DNA of 64,000 nucleotides. It comes from Diphasiastrum complanatum. Taxonomy: Eukaryota; Streptophyta; Lycopodiopsida; Lycopodiales; Lycopodiaceae. Both the position numbers and the translations under genes were made by a program. The DNA is taken from positions 6,963,676 to 7,027,675 of the forward strand of contig CM055097.1 of the NCBI GenBank assembly GCA_029204225.1. The letters run 5' to 3'. Shown piece by piece: positions 54,255 to 64,000 of the stretch. How positions within the stretch are numbered: position 1 is the stretch's first letter; each line of letters opens with the position of its first letter. The notes beneath the pieces are model-generated. The model did no database searches. It saw only the letters and a list, made by a program, of their open reading frames with translations, and had not been told where the DNA came from.

Positions 54255-54620
54255 CACAACAACAAAATGCACGATTTCCGACACAAGGTTTCGACGGATT
54301 CAAAAAAATTTCATAATCCGTCAGAATCCGACATAATAATACGTTGGAATCCGACACAAAAAAAAAATTGCCTAAAAAAAAAAAATTTGTCGGAATTTTT
54401 TTTTTTTACAGACGTCGGATCCCATTTTGAATCCGACATCCCATTTCGGAGACTGCAACTTTTTAAATGAATGACGTCACCTGTCCGTGCAAAAAAAAAA
54501 AAAGCACAAAGCGGACGTCAGATTCTGACGGATAATACAGATGTCGGAATCTGACGTCCGTCATCGAATTCTCAAAGCCGCGTCATTTTTCTAGGGTTTT
54601 TTTATTTTTTATTCTTGCAA
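54255..54620 (-). mobile_element. CACTA transposon end (right end) inserted in Copia-D RNase H
   Basis: The terminus reads CACAACAACAAAATGC at 54255, next to the trinucleotide CAT (sense) of Copia-D. The following 350 bases contain many TCGGAATCCGAC / GTCAGATTCTGACG motifs in both orientations, including a perfect 13-bp inverted pair GGACGTCAGATTC (54513-54525) and GAATCTGACGTCC (54547-54559). Such subterminal repeats typify CACTA elements, where they bind transposase. Interior extent is unknown. Confidence 0.65.
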
Positions 54621-55930
54621 GAGATTGTTGGAGATCGGCTTTTGGCGCTTCTTCTCAACTCTATCAATTCCATTTGTCTCATTCCAAGTACGATGCTTTT
54701 GTTTTGTTATGTGCAACTAAGATTTCTTTCTTTGTAACTTTTTCTTGTACACTATCTTCCTTGTATTGTATATTTTGTGTACTTAAACACAAATATGTGT
54801 CTTAGTGATTTATGATCATGAGCGAATGAGAGAGGAAGAGAAGGATATGTGTGAGAGACATGAGAGAGAGCAAGAAAATATAGATAGAAGAGTTTGATTT
54901 AATATTATGTTCTTTGTAAATTTTAGAGTTTAGATTTAATGTTATGTTCTTTGTGAAATAGTGTGAGACTGAGAGCTCTTGAGGTTTGAATGAAGATCAT
55001 AACCAGCTCCACCATCAAAGATGTAGAGCTACCACTTTTTTTCACTGATTGATCCAGTACGGCTATCTTGTTGCTACTCCCTATCGAGCCATAAAGGGCA
55101 ATCCATCATTGTCTGATACATGTAAAATGAGATATTAGCTAGAGAAAGCTAGTGAAGCTTTCTGTTGAAAATTAGAACTCAAAATGAACTTTGAAGAGTG
55201 CCATTGACTCACTATCTCCGTTGGAAGCTTGAGATATCTTGGCTATGGGGTGCTTAATTATCTTTGGTCTGTGAGTTAGAACCCAGTTTTCCTTGCAAGA
55301 TATTTGGAGAGCTGGCCTACCATTGTTGCTAGATGAGTGAGCCATCTAACCATTCAATCACATTATAGCCGTTGAGGAATTGAACGTTGACTTCCAAAAT
55401 ATTGAAGGATTATTGCTGATTTCCAAAAGAGAGCTGAGAGATGTGATTATTAACATCGCTACCTCTATAATACACCTAACCATCGTTGTTGCTACTTTGC
55501 AAGCCTTCACTACGCCTATGAGTATTAGATATGAAGGAAAGCCATCACTAAACTAGTTGTCAAATCAGAGACTCGGCTAACTAAGCCTTTACGACCACAA
55601 AAAGAGAGCTTGCAACTGTTGTCTAAAGCTGATCTATCAACGACCATTAAGAACTCACTGATTTATTGTCAATGGGAGCCCTCGCTCATGGCTGTTCTAG
55701 TTGAGAGCAGTTTTGTCCTAGAAAAGGACAGAAGCAAAGTGACAAACATAGTAGAATTGATTGAAGCATTCATGACTAGCACTTCTTTGCTTTCCGGCTA
55801 CATGCATATGCACTCAGAAATAGGTATGGCTTTATCTATTTTTAGTTCGTTTCATCTATGTCATTTTTCATAATCATTTATTTTCTGTATGCACTTCAAA
55901 TTCCTGTCGATTGGAGTATGTTTGGATTTT
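54621..55930. other. unclassified interior next to the CACTA end
   Basis: About 1.3 kb with no recognised transposase. A leader-like AT/CT-rich stretch (54600-54780) could be the start of a transposon gene region. A short plus frame at 55610-55873 (LLSKADLSTTIKNSLIYCQW...) shows no known motif. It could be CACTA interior or host intron DNA. Confidence 0.3.
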
Positions 55931-55940
55931 GCCACGTCCG

Positions 55941-56088
55941 GCCACGTGGACGTTCCGACGTCCACGTGGCAAAAAAAAAACAAAAAGTGAAAAAAAAAAA
56001 AATTCAAGTTTTTTTTTTTCCACGTGGACGTTGGATTACGACGGCCCCGCCACATGGACGTCAGATTCATGGCAGGGCCGTCGTAATC
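55941..56088. repeat. double hairpin element at a Copia-D border
   Basis: A perfect hairpin with 13-bp arms (GCCACGTGGACGT, 55941-55953; ACGTCCACGTGGC, 55958-55970; 4-base loop) is followed, after A/T runs and another CCACGTGGACGT, by a perfect 14-bp inverted pair (GATTACGACGGCCC, 56034-56047; GGGCCGTCGTAATC, 56075-56088). The last base coincides with the return of Copia-D coding sequence. Probably the end of a foldback or TIR element. Confidence 0.6.
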
Positions 56089-57097
56089 AAATATAAGGCA
56101 AGACTTGTAGTGAAGGGATTCTATCAGAGATATGGTATTGACTATTCTGAGACTTTCTCTCATGTCATGAAACATTTGTCCCTACGTTTACTATTTGCAT
56201 ATGCAGCTGCTTACGACCTCAGGATCCACATTGTGGATGAGAAGACAGCCTTCTTGCATGGTGAGTTAGACGAAGAGGTCTCCAGGGATCAACTCCCAAG
56301 ATATGTCTCGAATTCACTTCCTAATTATGCATGCAGAATGCATAGGGATATCTATGGTCTGAGGCAGTCAGTTCGACGATGGTACAAAAAGAAAGATCAA
56401 GCTCTGAAATCCTTAGGATTCAAGCCACTTATGGCTGATTTCAATGTCTATGTGAGAATTACAGATGGGAAGATCATCACTGTGGCTGTGTATGTGGACG
56501 ACATTCTAATACTCTGCAAGAGTGAGAAGTTGATTGCTGAAGTGAAGAATAACATCTCAAAACATTTTGAGATTGTAGATCTGGGAGAAGCCAGATGTTA
56601 CCTTGGCTTGCTAATTGACAGGGACTATGAGAGAGGTAAGTTGTACTTTCATCAGTCCAGATACACCTAGAAAATCCTAGAAGATTTCAAAATGCTGAAT
56701 TGCAAAAGAGCGAAAAATCTAATGCTTGCAAGAACAAGACTAACGAATGAAAATTGTTCGAGGACTGAAGAAGAGAGAGAATTGATGCATCTCACACTAT
56801 AAAGGAAACTGATAGGATCGTTGATGTACCTTATAGATAACACACGCCCTGACATTGCTTAGGCAGTGTTCAAGATGGGCCAATTCTGCACGAATCCAGG
56901 CTCGACACATTGGAAGATTGCAAAACAAATTTTGCCATATCTTCAATTAACAAAAGATTCTGGTTTGTGTTATTGTCGTGATGCAGGGTTCCAGATGCTT
57001 GCCTACAGTGATGCTAGCTGGGCATCTCTCAAGGACGACTGCAAAGTGTCTCAGGAGGATTGGATCAGCAAGAAGCAGACCATTGTAGCTCAATCAT
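56089..57097 (+). pseudogene. Copia-D reverse transcriptase to RNase H N-part (plus, copy 2)
   Basis: KYKARLVVKGFYQRYGIDYS, HIVDEKTAFLHGELDEEVSR, DIYGLRQSVRRWYKKKDQAL, VYVDDILILCKSEKLIAEVK (intact YVDD), FEIVDLGEARCYLGLLIDRD, HQSRYT. After a stop the frame continues with LDNTRPDIA-like blocks and AYSDASWASLKDD, QTIVAQSS. The piece ends at CAT (57095-57097), where a CACTA end begins. N-terminal RT is missing on the left. Confidence 0.85.
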
Positions 57098-57311
57098 CAC
57101 TACAAGAATTGCCGCGATTTTCGACGGGATTTCCGATGTGAAATTGCATTTTCATTTTTTTTTTGAATCGACGCGGGCATCGAAAAATGCGTCGCTATAA
57201 GGTCGTCGGAATTCGTCACATTTAAAATCTGTCGGAATCCGACTCCAAGCCCAAAATCGACAACCGGCCGGTAAAAACGAACCGGAGAACATGCCACGTG
57301 GAGTGCCAGTG
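57098..57311 (+). mobile_element. CACTA transposon end (left end) in Copia-D RNase H
   Basis: CACTACAAGAATTGCC starts right after CAT. The element then shows CGACGGGATTTCCG, GTCGTCGGAATTC and CTGTCGGAATCCGAC subterminal motifs shared with the end at 54255. CACTACAAGAA is the classic terminus. After about 214 bases it is replaced by minus-strand Copia-D, so only the end survives. Confidence 0.75.
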
Positions 57312-58989
57312 CATCTCTTTGTCCAATTCACATACTTTGTGAATTTGTCAAATGCTTCTGATTTATTCTGAATAAAATACACTCTGGCAAATTTATTATC
57401 ATCATCTCAATGAAGGTAATGTAATATTTCAAGCCTCCTACTGAGATCACATTGAAAGGCCAACAGATGTCAGAATGCACTAACACCAGAATCTTGGTCG
57501 TTCTGTAGGAGTCCTTGACAAATGGAGTGTGTGATATCTTACCATTCAGACATGCATCACAGGTGGTCGAACTGTTCGCATTCGAGATGATCACTCTTGT
57601 GATTGCTCCATGATGGCTTGCTTGGTAAAGTGTCATTGAATTCATATGGCATAGTCTCATGTGCCATAGAGTGTCTGGCGAATCATCATGAGTCTGATGC
57701 ACTTGATCTACAGGCAGGCGTACCTTCAGATGATATAGATTGTCTTTTCTTCTATCTTGAGTGATCAGAGTATTGGTACTAGCATTAACAACATTGCATG
57801 CTTCGTCTGAGAACGTCACACGCATTCCTACATCAGCTATTCTTGCCATAGATAACAAGTCCTGCTACAGTAAGTGTAGGCATGAACAGAACATCTTCGA
57901 GTCATCTGTCTCTGCCATTCGTGTTGAGCCACGATGAACCAATATTGTTCACTTGATGTTTGGATCCATCTCCAAGAGCAATGAATCTTGATGGATCTGC
58001 ACTTCGAAAATCAGACATAATTCGTCTTGATGTAAAGAAGTGTGAGGTAGCTTCTGAGTCTAGGATTACCTCCAGTGTGTCAGGTTTTGACACTACACAC
58101 ACGTCTGACAGATGTAGGCGGTTGAATTATATCTATTCGATCTCTCTTCGCCCATTCTTGAGCTCTCTGGCTCCTTGACATAGGATGAACTATTATTGTT
58201 CTCCTGTCTGTCCTATGCTGATTTGTTTATCGGGTTCAGACGGTAGTCCATGGCTGCATGACCTTTCTTGTGGCAGTGGATACACTCAATTTTCAAATCG
58301 AGCCAACACGAATCGACAGTGTGTCCTTTGCGTCTGCATCTCACGCAAGTCTTTTTGTCTCCACTTTGTTGTTTCGACCTCCCTTTGTTCTTCCATTTGC
58401 CTTTACTGGTCCCTTCTGCTTGTTGATCACGATCCTGCTTTCGATCTGACTCCCTCTTAGGCTTGAATTGTTTCTTTGTCTTTTCTTTGTTGCTGTAGAG
58501 GGCTTGGTCAGAAGCATCCCTGTGATCAAGGTACTCTCGAGCCTCGACTTCCTCTTGAATCTCGACAATTGCCTTTTCGAGTGTCATTGTAGGATCCTTT
58601 GCGAGCAGGGTTCTAGTTGTCTGGAAAGATCTAGGTAAGGCTCTCAACAGATAAGTGAGCTACTTCTCTGCTGACATTGCATTTTCTGTTCCAGAATTGT
58701 GTAGTGAAAGGAATAGATCCTTTATCTTCCTTACAAAACAAGTGAGGTCTTTGCCATCCCACTGTAGGTTTGTCAGGATCTTCAAGCATCATTATCTGAC
58801 TGCGTGATTTTGTTTGAAATCTTGTGAGTAGTGTATCCCACATCTCCTTTGCTTTGGAGAGTGTAGCCAAGTCAAGTATGAGGCTATCCTTGATGGATAA
58901 TGATAACAAGGCTACTTCCTTGTCATTTTTCTCCCTCCATTTCCGTAGCTCTTTGTCTGTTATTGTAGGCACGACAGATCCACACAGTG
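57312..58989 (-). pseudogene. Copia-D gag, protease, pre-integrase and integrase start (minus, copy 3)
   Basis: Pieces: 59011-58631 gag (ELRKWREKNDKEVALLSLSI, MWDTLLTRFQTKS), fused upstream to LTR-derived codons; 58647-58213 gag with two knuckles, CVRCRRKGHTVDSC and CIHCHKKGHAAMDY (last Cys lost); 58102-57902 protease reading ILDSEATSHF (the Gly of DSGAT is Glu); 57858-57328 LPVDQVHQ.., LWHMRLCHMN, CDACLNGKISHTPF, LVHSDICWPFNVISVGGLKY. It ends at the CACTA fragment inside the integrase core. Several frameshifts. Confidence 0.85.
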
Positions 58990-59299
58990 CATTGGCGTGA
59001 GATAAATACAATTCTCTTACGAATCGTGGCTCGCTTACTAGCAGACTTCTGGATCTACGGATCCTCTACAAAATTGTCTCGCACGCAGGCGGACTTGTAT
59101 TCTATATTTTTCATCTTCTGACTTCTTGTCTTGCTTACTTGCTTACTATATTATGCATCAAACGGAAAGTATATAGTTCGTGAACTTTTTCGTGTGGCGT
59201 CGTGTAACTTACAGATTAGAAAGATTAAACATCTACAACCAATTGTGAATTACCAGAGTGGCAGAATAGCCACGATCTAGAATACTTTTGTTGATGTCA
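58990..59299 (-). mobile_element. Copia-D LTR (minus, copy 3, 3'-truncated)
   Basis: TGACATCAACAAAAG at 59299 down to the CTCACGCCAATGCACTGTGTGGATCTGTC block near 58980, where it joins gag directly. The last 200 bases of the LTR, the leader and the gag start are deleted. Confidence 0.65.
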
Positions 59300-59354
59300 T
59301 GATATCTGATGTGCTCTGATTGTGACAATAGATTGTCGTTGGATGTGACTAAGC

Positions 59355-60323
59355 AAGGTCATCAGTCCAGATATACCTAGAAAATTCTAGAAGATTTCGG
59401 GATGATGAATTGCAAAGGAGAAAATACTCCAATGCTTGTAGGAACAATCCTGACGAATGAAGATTGTTTGAAGACTGAAGAGGAAAGAGAATTAATGCAG
59501 CATACACCATACATGAAGCTCATCGGATTACTAATGTATCTTGCAGATAACACACGCCCTGACATTGCTTATGTCATGTTCAGGATGAGTCAATTTAGTA
59601 CGAATCCAGGCTCAACTCGATGGAAGATCGCAAAGTGAATCTTGCAGTACCTTCAACTAACGAAGGATTTTGGATTGTGTTATTCTCGTGATGCAAGATT
59701 TCAGATGCTTTCATACAGTGATGCTAGCTGGGCATCTCTCAAGGACTACTACAAAAGTGTCTCAAGAGGATGTACCATCGCAATAGGAGCAACAATTCTT
59801 TGGGTCAGCAAAAAGTAGACCATTGTAGCTCAGTCATCCTGCGAAGTAGAATACGTAGCAACAACGAAGATGGCCAATGAAATCCCTTGGCTCAAACGGT
59901 TCCTTGACGAACTAGGTGAAACGAGGAATGAACCTCTGATTTTGCAGATGGACAATACATACATCTGCAATACACCTGACAAAGGATCCCGTGTTTCACT
60001 CAAGGACGAAACACATTGCAATGAAGTACCACTTGATAAGGGATCTGATTGAAAAGAAAAAACTGCAAACTACTTTTATTGGAACAAAGAAGATGGTTGC
60101 TGACATCTTCACAAAGGCCTTGGACAAAAGTTTGTTCGAGAAAAAGAAGCTACCACACTTTGAGAGGGAGCTGAAGAAACAAAGTGTTTCTACTACCAAA
60201 GCTTTGCTAGCTCTCGACTCCCAACCTGACGAATATCTTGAGAACGAAGATCTCGAAGACCTCGAAGACGAAATGTTTGCGAACAACACGAAGAACAGGA
60301 GAAGGTCGAATGACGCGAAATGA
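59355..60323 (+). pseudogene. Copia-D RT end and RNase H (plus, copy 4)
   Basis: HQSRYT.KILEDFGMMNCKG, HTPYMKLIGLLMYLADNTRP, DIAYVMFRMSQFSTNPGSTR, AYSDASWASLKD-like YSDASWASLKDYY, QSSCEVEYVATTKMANEIPW, LDELGETRNEPL, MFHSRTKHIAMKYHLIRDLI, KKMVADIFTKALDKSLFEKK, then a charged tail. Here the RNase H site used by the CACTA element in copies 1 and 2 is uninterrupted (CAGTCATCCTGCG at 59832-59844). Stops and shifts are present. Confidence 0.85.
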
Positions 60324-60429
60324 AAATGTTTGAGACACCCGAAGGTCGAATACTTTAGACACCTCACGCACGAAAGGACCGAGAAGATCAAAAAAGTATC
60401 GTAAAGTACAAATCCTCGATATGATATAA

Positions 60430-60914
60430 TGACGTTAGCAGAAGAGCGTTAGGACGTGCCTAATCCACCGCTCTTGTAATCTATGATTAGTCTTAGATTG
60501 TTTAATCTATCTAATCAAGATATTACTCTGAATATATGCAATTGCTAGATGCACCAAAACACATATATAGATACATAGACAAAAAGTATAGAACAGAGAA
60601 GTCCACCAGTGAGCGAGATATTGTAAGCAGGATCCACAGATATCCAAGTAGTCTGCTAGTAAGCGAGACATTGTTCGTGGGAGAACACTACTTCTCTCAC
60701 GCCAATGCGCTGTGTGGGTCTGTCACATAGTGCTTAAACCAACAGGATAAATACATGATGTTGTAGCTGTTATGCACATATTGTTCTAAATTGTCTGATC
60801 TCGATTGAATTATTGTCTTCTTATTGTTCGTGTATCTCATTCGCTTTGTTTTATCTATTCCACACATAGGTTCAATCTTGTTGAATGTTGAATTAACTTA
60901 AACGTAGGTCAACA
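60430..60914 (+). mobile_element. Copia-D LTR (plus, copy 4)
   Basis: TGACGTTAGCAGAAG to ...TAGGTCAACA, about 485 bp. It lies between the pol end on the left and a leader plus gag on the right, the order pol-LTR-gag. The sequence just after the LTR (GTGTCTGTCTACATTC) is conserved in copy 1 and is not an initiator-Met primer site. Confidence 0.65.
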
Positions 60915-61024
60915 GTGTCTGTCTACATTCTGTAGGATTGTAGGAATGATATAGCAGGCAGTGACCAGAAATCATATCCGAAGTCCATCCGAATTCATTC
61001 GCATTCGCGTTCTGTTTCGCATCA

Positions 61025-62385
61025 ATGGCATCCATAAGTAGCATTCAATCAAAGATCTACACAATCCTTCCATCAGATGGGTCAATTACTTGGCTTGGAA
61101 AGTGAAGACATCAATTGTCCTTAGAGGAGAAGCACTCTGGCCCTGGGTGGATGGGACCGAAGACATGCCAACTAATGTTAGGAAAGAACTTCGCAAGTGG
61201 AAGGAAATGAATGATAAAGCAGTAGCTGTCATATACTCCTCCATTGAAGACAACATTACACTAGATCTTGCATCAATATCAAATGCGCGAGAACTATGGT
61301 ACGCATTAAAATCGAGATTCGAAACTAAGTCGTGAAGCTAGATCATGCACTTGGAAGATCAACTCATGTACCTACGCTGGAACGACAAAGACCTCATGAT
61401 GTTCATCAAAAACATGAAGAATATGTTTCTCTCTTTACACAATGTCGGAGCAGAACATGCGGTCTTGTCAGAGAAGCAACTGACGTACTTGTTGTGTACC
61501 CTTCCGAGATCCTTCCAAACCACATGGACTCTGCTAGTGAAGGATCCTACAATGACTCTTGAGAGAGCGATAATCGAGATCAAAGAAGAAATGGAAGCAC
61601 GAGAGCACTTTGATGACAAACAAGAATCTGATCAAGCTCTATACAGTAGTAAGGATCAGTGCAAAAAGAAGCCTCATCCCAAGAGGGAGTCATTCCAAAG
61701 ATCAGATCGCAACCAATAGAGACAAGCTGACAAAGCAAGAAGAACGAAGAGACTTGCTCAACACAAACTGCAAGGTGGTGAACCTTGCACCAGATGTAGA
61801 CGCGACGGACATACCATCGACACATGTTGGTTAAATCCAAACATCCAATGCATGCATTGTCACAAAAAGGGTCATGCGGCAGTAGACTACTATCAGAACC
61901 CAAGAAATAAAAAGATACTAAGCTGGAAGGAGTCCTCCAATAGCTTGTCTTATGTAGAGAAAGCAAGATCCTCAAGGATATTTGAGGAGAGAGCAAATCC
62001 CTCCGCTTACTTATGCACAGATGTCTGTGCTACATCACAAACAAACATTCAAGATGTTGTTTTTTATTCAGGTGCCACGTCACATTTTGTGACAACAAGA
62101 CACATGATAGCTAACTTCCAAGAAATAGATTCATCCAGATACATCATACTCGGAGATGGATCGCAACATCAAGTGAACGAAATTGGCGCTCTTTTGTTGT
62201 GCACCAACGGTAGAGACAAAAGACTTGATGATGTCCTGTACATACCTACTCTTCAGAAGGATCTTCTATCTGTAGCAAGAATAGCATATGTCGGGATGCG
62301 TGTAACATTCACAAATGAAACATGCAACGTGACTGATGCCAACACCAACACCCTTATTACACAAGGCAAACGTAAAGGTTGTTGA
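61025..62385 (+). pseudogene. Copia-D gag and protease (plus, copy 4)
   Basis: ATG at 61025 opens gag (MASISSIQSKIYTILPSDGS). After one shift a single frame runs 61090-62385 with two nonsense codons (TGA 61333-61335, TAG 61717-61719). It holds ELRKWKEMNDKAVAVIYSSI, LLCTLPRSFQTTWTLLVKDP, knuckles CTRCRRDGHTIDTC and CMHCHKKGHAAVDY (last Cys lost), and protease VVFYSGATSHF (the catalytic Asp is Tyr). RYIILGDGSQHQVNEIG, LDDVLYIPTLQKDLLSVARI and NTLITQGKRKG follow. It is cut at about 62380 by LTR-like DNA. Confidence 0.86.
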
Positions 62386-63200
62386 AAATTAAGCCCAGTT
62401 GTCTGCTTGGAATCACAAATTTAGACAGCCAATTTATTTGAAGAACGTCTACAACGGGCTTCCGGCTGATCTCTAGCAAAGGGTAACCAATCCTGTCATA
62501 ATTTCAAGTTCAGCAATTTAAACTATTACGCAAAAGTTTTGCGATAGTTTCACGACAGTTTTGCGAAACTTGCATAGTTCAAAAGTTTAACTTGTGTAGT
62601 TCAAAAGTTTAACTGTTTTTAACACCTTCGGGTTTTTCACATTTTCCCGAAAAATGTGAAGAGAGAGAAAATTCCCGAAGGTCATCTATTTTCATAAGTT
62701 AAACTGTTTTAAAGACACCTTCGTCTTTTTAAGGGCACCTTCGCCTTTTCGCAAAATCCCGAAGAGTGAGAAAATGCCGAAGGTCGTCTTGAACGAGGAA
62801 CGTTCCCAGTCACTTCTCGAAATTTGCAAAGTGAGAGAAAATCACTTAACGTAAAATGCAAACTGAGAGAATTTGCGACGTCCTTGTCCACGTGAACATT
62901 CCCTACGGGTTGATAGTATACACTATGTATAGTTGTCACAAAAGCCATATACTTCAAAGTACTTAATGACAAACATTTAATTAGGTGACAAACATTTAAT
63001 GTACTTAATGTATGGATGCAATCTATAAATAGATCATCCTAGCACAGATTACGTGAGAGATGCTCCGTCCATGAGACAGCCTCCCAGTTACGCCGTCATT
63101 CTGGTTGTAACTGTCGTTGTTTTGCTTCAGTAGAACATTTAACACACCGAGATAGTCACAAGCATACCAATTTGAGTTTTCGTTTTCTCATATCATGGGG
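62380..63200 (+). mobile_element. LTR-like sequence inserted in Copia-D (candidate)
   Basis: Copia-D coding homology stops at ..GKRKG and TGTTGAAAATTAAGCCC begins. The next 650 bases are rich in CGAAGGT / GAGAGAAAAT blocks like the U3 of the other families and lead to TATAAATA at 63024-63031. The 3' boundary and a second copy were not found, so solo LTR versus other repeat is open. Confidence 0.45.
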
Positions 63201-64000
63201 TTTGAGCATTTCTAGAATTAAGTTGCTCTCTCTTTTAACAATAAAGTCTACAAAAGAGAAGTTAATCTAGTGTAGGCATGCAAAATATTTAGTTGTAGTA
63301 TTTATTTTATGTTCTTTTTATGATTAAAAAAAAGGTTCAATAGGCATACTTTATATCATAGCAACATGTCCAAGAAGATAATCCAATAGGCCCAACTTGT
63401 GTAGACTTGTATAGAGTGTTTTCAATTCTCCAATATGAAATGCTAAAAAGTATGATTTGAGAAGCAATAGGGACTTTTGATGGGCTATCTACATCATTCT
63501 CAAAATTTAAATTTTCTAATCAAACGTTTTATAGACATGTTGATATATACTTTGATTATTCAAAAGCATGAGACACTGACAAGAATTTAGTCGTAAATAA
63601 GTTATTAGATAACTGATATTCTCTTCCAGTATGCGGTTGAACACCATAAATACTCTACTATGTTGTTTTATGCTTGCCTATTTCAAATCATCTTATATGA
63701 CCATAGTGAAGTAGTCATTCAATTTTTTTCTTGGGAAGTTGTTTGTGTAAAGATAGATATGACTATTCAAATTTATCTACACATGTTGTGAAGTGACAAT
63801 ATTTATATTTCTTGATCACCTCTAATTATCAATCCAATAATAATTTTTGCATATACTATTAAGGAATAGCATAGAAAAATGCCATCTTATATGTCAAATT
63901 GATAGATTCCAAATTGAGCATGTTATTGACTTAGTTATGGTCCAACATAAGCATTGGGTCTTGATACACAATTTAATATGCATGTTACAACTCTAGTATT
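63201..64000. other. AT-rich terminal region
   Basis: No gene, RNA or transposon end recognised up to the window edge. Confidence 0.4.

Noticed and set aside
56096-56106. CTTGTAGTG, resembling an inverted CACTA terminus
   Set aside because: It lies in the conserved KARLVVKG coding block of Copia-D RT, so the match is coincidental.

Overview
The window is a repeat-dominated piece of a land-plant nuclear genome. The sequence supports this directly: dense Ty1/copia retroelements whose primer sites read TGGTATCAGAGC (initiator-Met tRNA type), one Ty3/gypsy relic, CACTA and Mutator-like DNA-transposon ends, long GA/TC microsatellites and AT-rich spacers. I cannot name the species; a large-genome plant such as a fern or other non-seed plant is only an inference. 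I found no rRNA, tRNA, CRISPR array, bacterial operon, defence cluster or biosynthetic cluster. No convincing complete host gene is visible.

Layout. 1-4300: mostly non-coding, with one short inverted-repeat element flanked by a 9-bp duplication, a compound TC/AC microsatellite and a poly-G tract. 4343-6720: decayed gypsy relic. 6721-10170: AT-rich, little recognisable, with a 167-bp tandem duplication. 10397-12374 (minus): broken reading frame for an acidic protein of unknown function. 12400-15500: minisatellite, GA tract, telomere-like tract and a possible LTR. From 15500 to about 63200 the window is almost solid LTR-retrotransposon nest.

I name the copia families by letter for this report. 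Copia-A (LTR about 1.1-1.3 kb, TGTTG...CAACA) is the old scaffold, present in both orientations at 15.5-18.4, 24.7-27.1, 29.7-35.0, 40.4-41.3 and 45.2-46.2 kb. Copia-B (18452-24689, 738-bp LTRs, TTTCG target duplication) is a young, almost complete insertion into Copia-A. Copia-G (35006-40366, GTGTA duplication, unusual AG...CT LTR ends) is a second nearly complete insertion into Copia-A. Copia-F (41832-44676, CTAAG duplication) is a shrunken element inside Copia-E. Copia-C (47.6-52.6 kb) is a decayed plus-strand copy. Copia-D fills 52.6-62.4 kb in both orientations and carries pieces of a CACTA transposon at one and the same RNase H site.

How the parts fit: gag, protease, integrase, reverse transcriptase and RNase H are the standard copia products and would act within each element. 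Every polyprotein here is interrupted or has lost catalytic residues, so no autonomous element is visible. The items most worth a second look are the non-canonical Copia-G termini, the split CACTA insertion in Copia-D, the unclassified coding-like insert at 27138-29711, the lysine-rich fragments flanking the Copia-A/B nest, and the acidic pseudogene.
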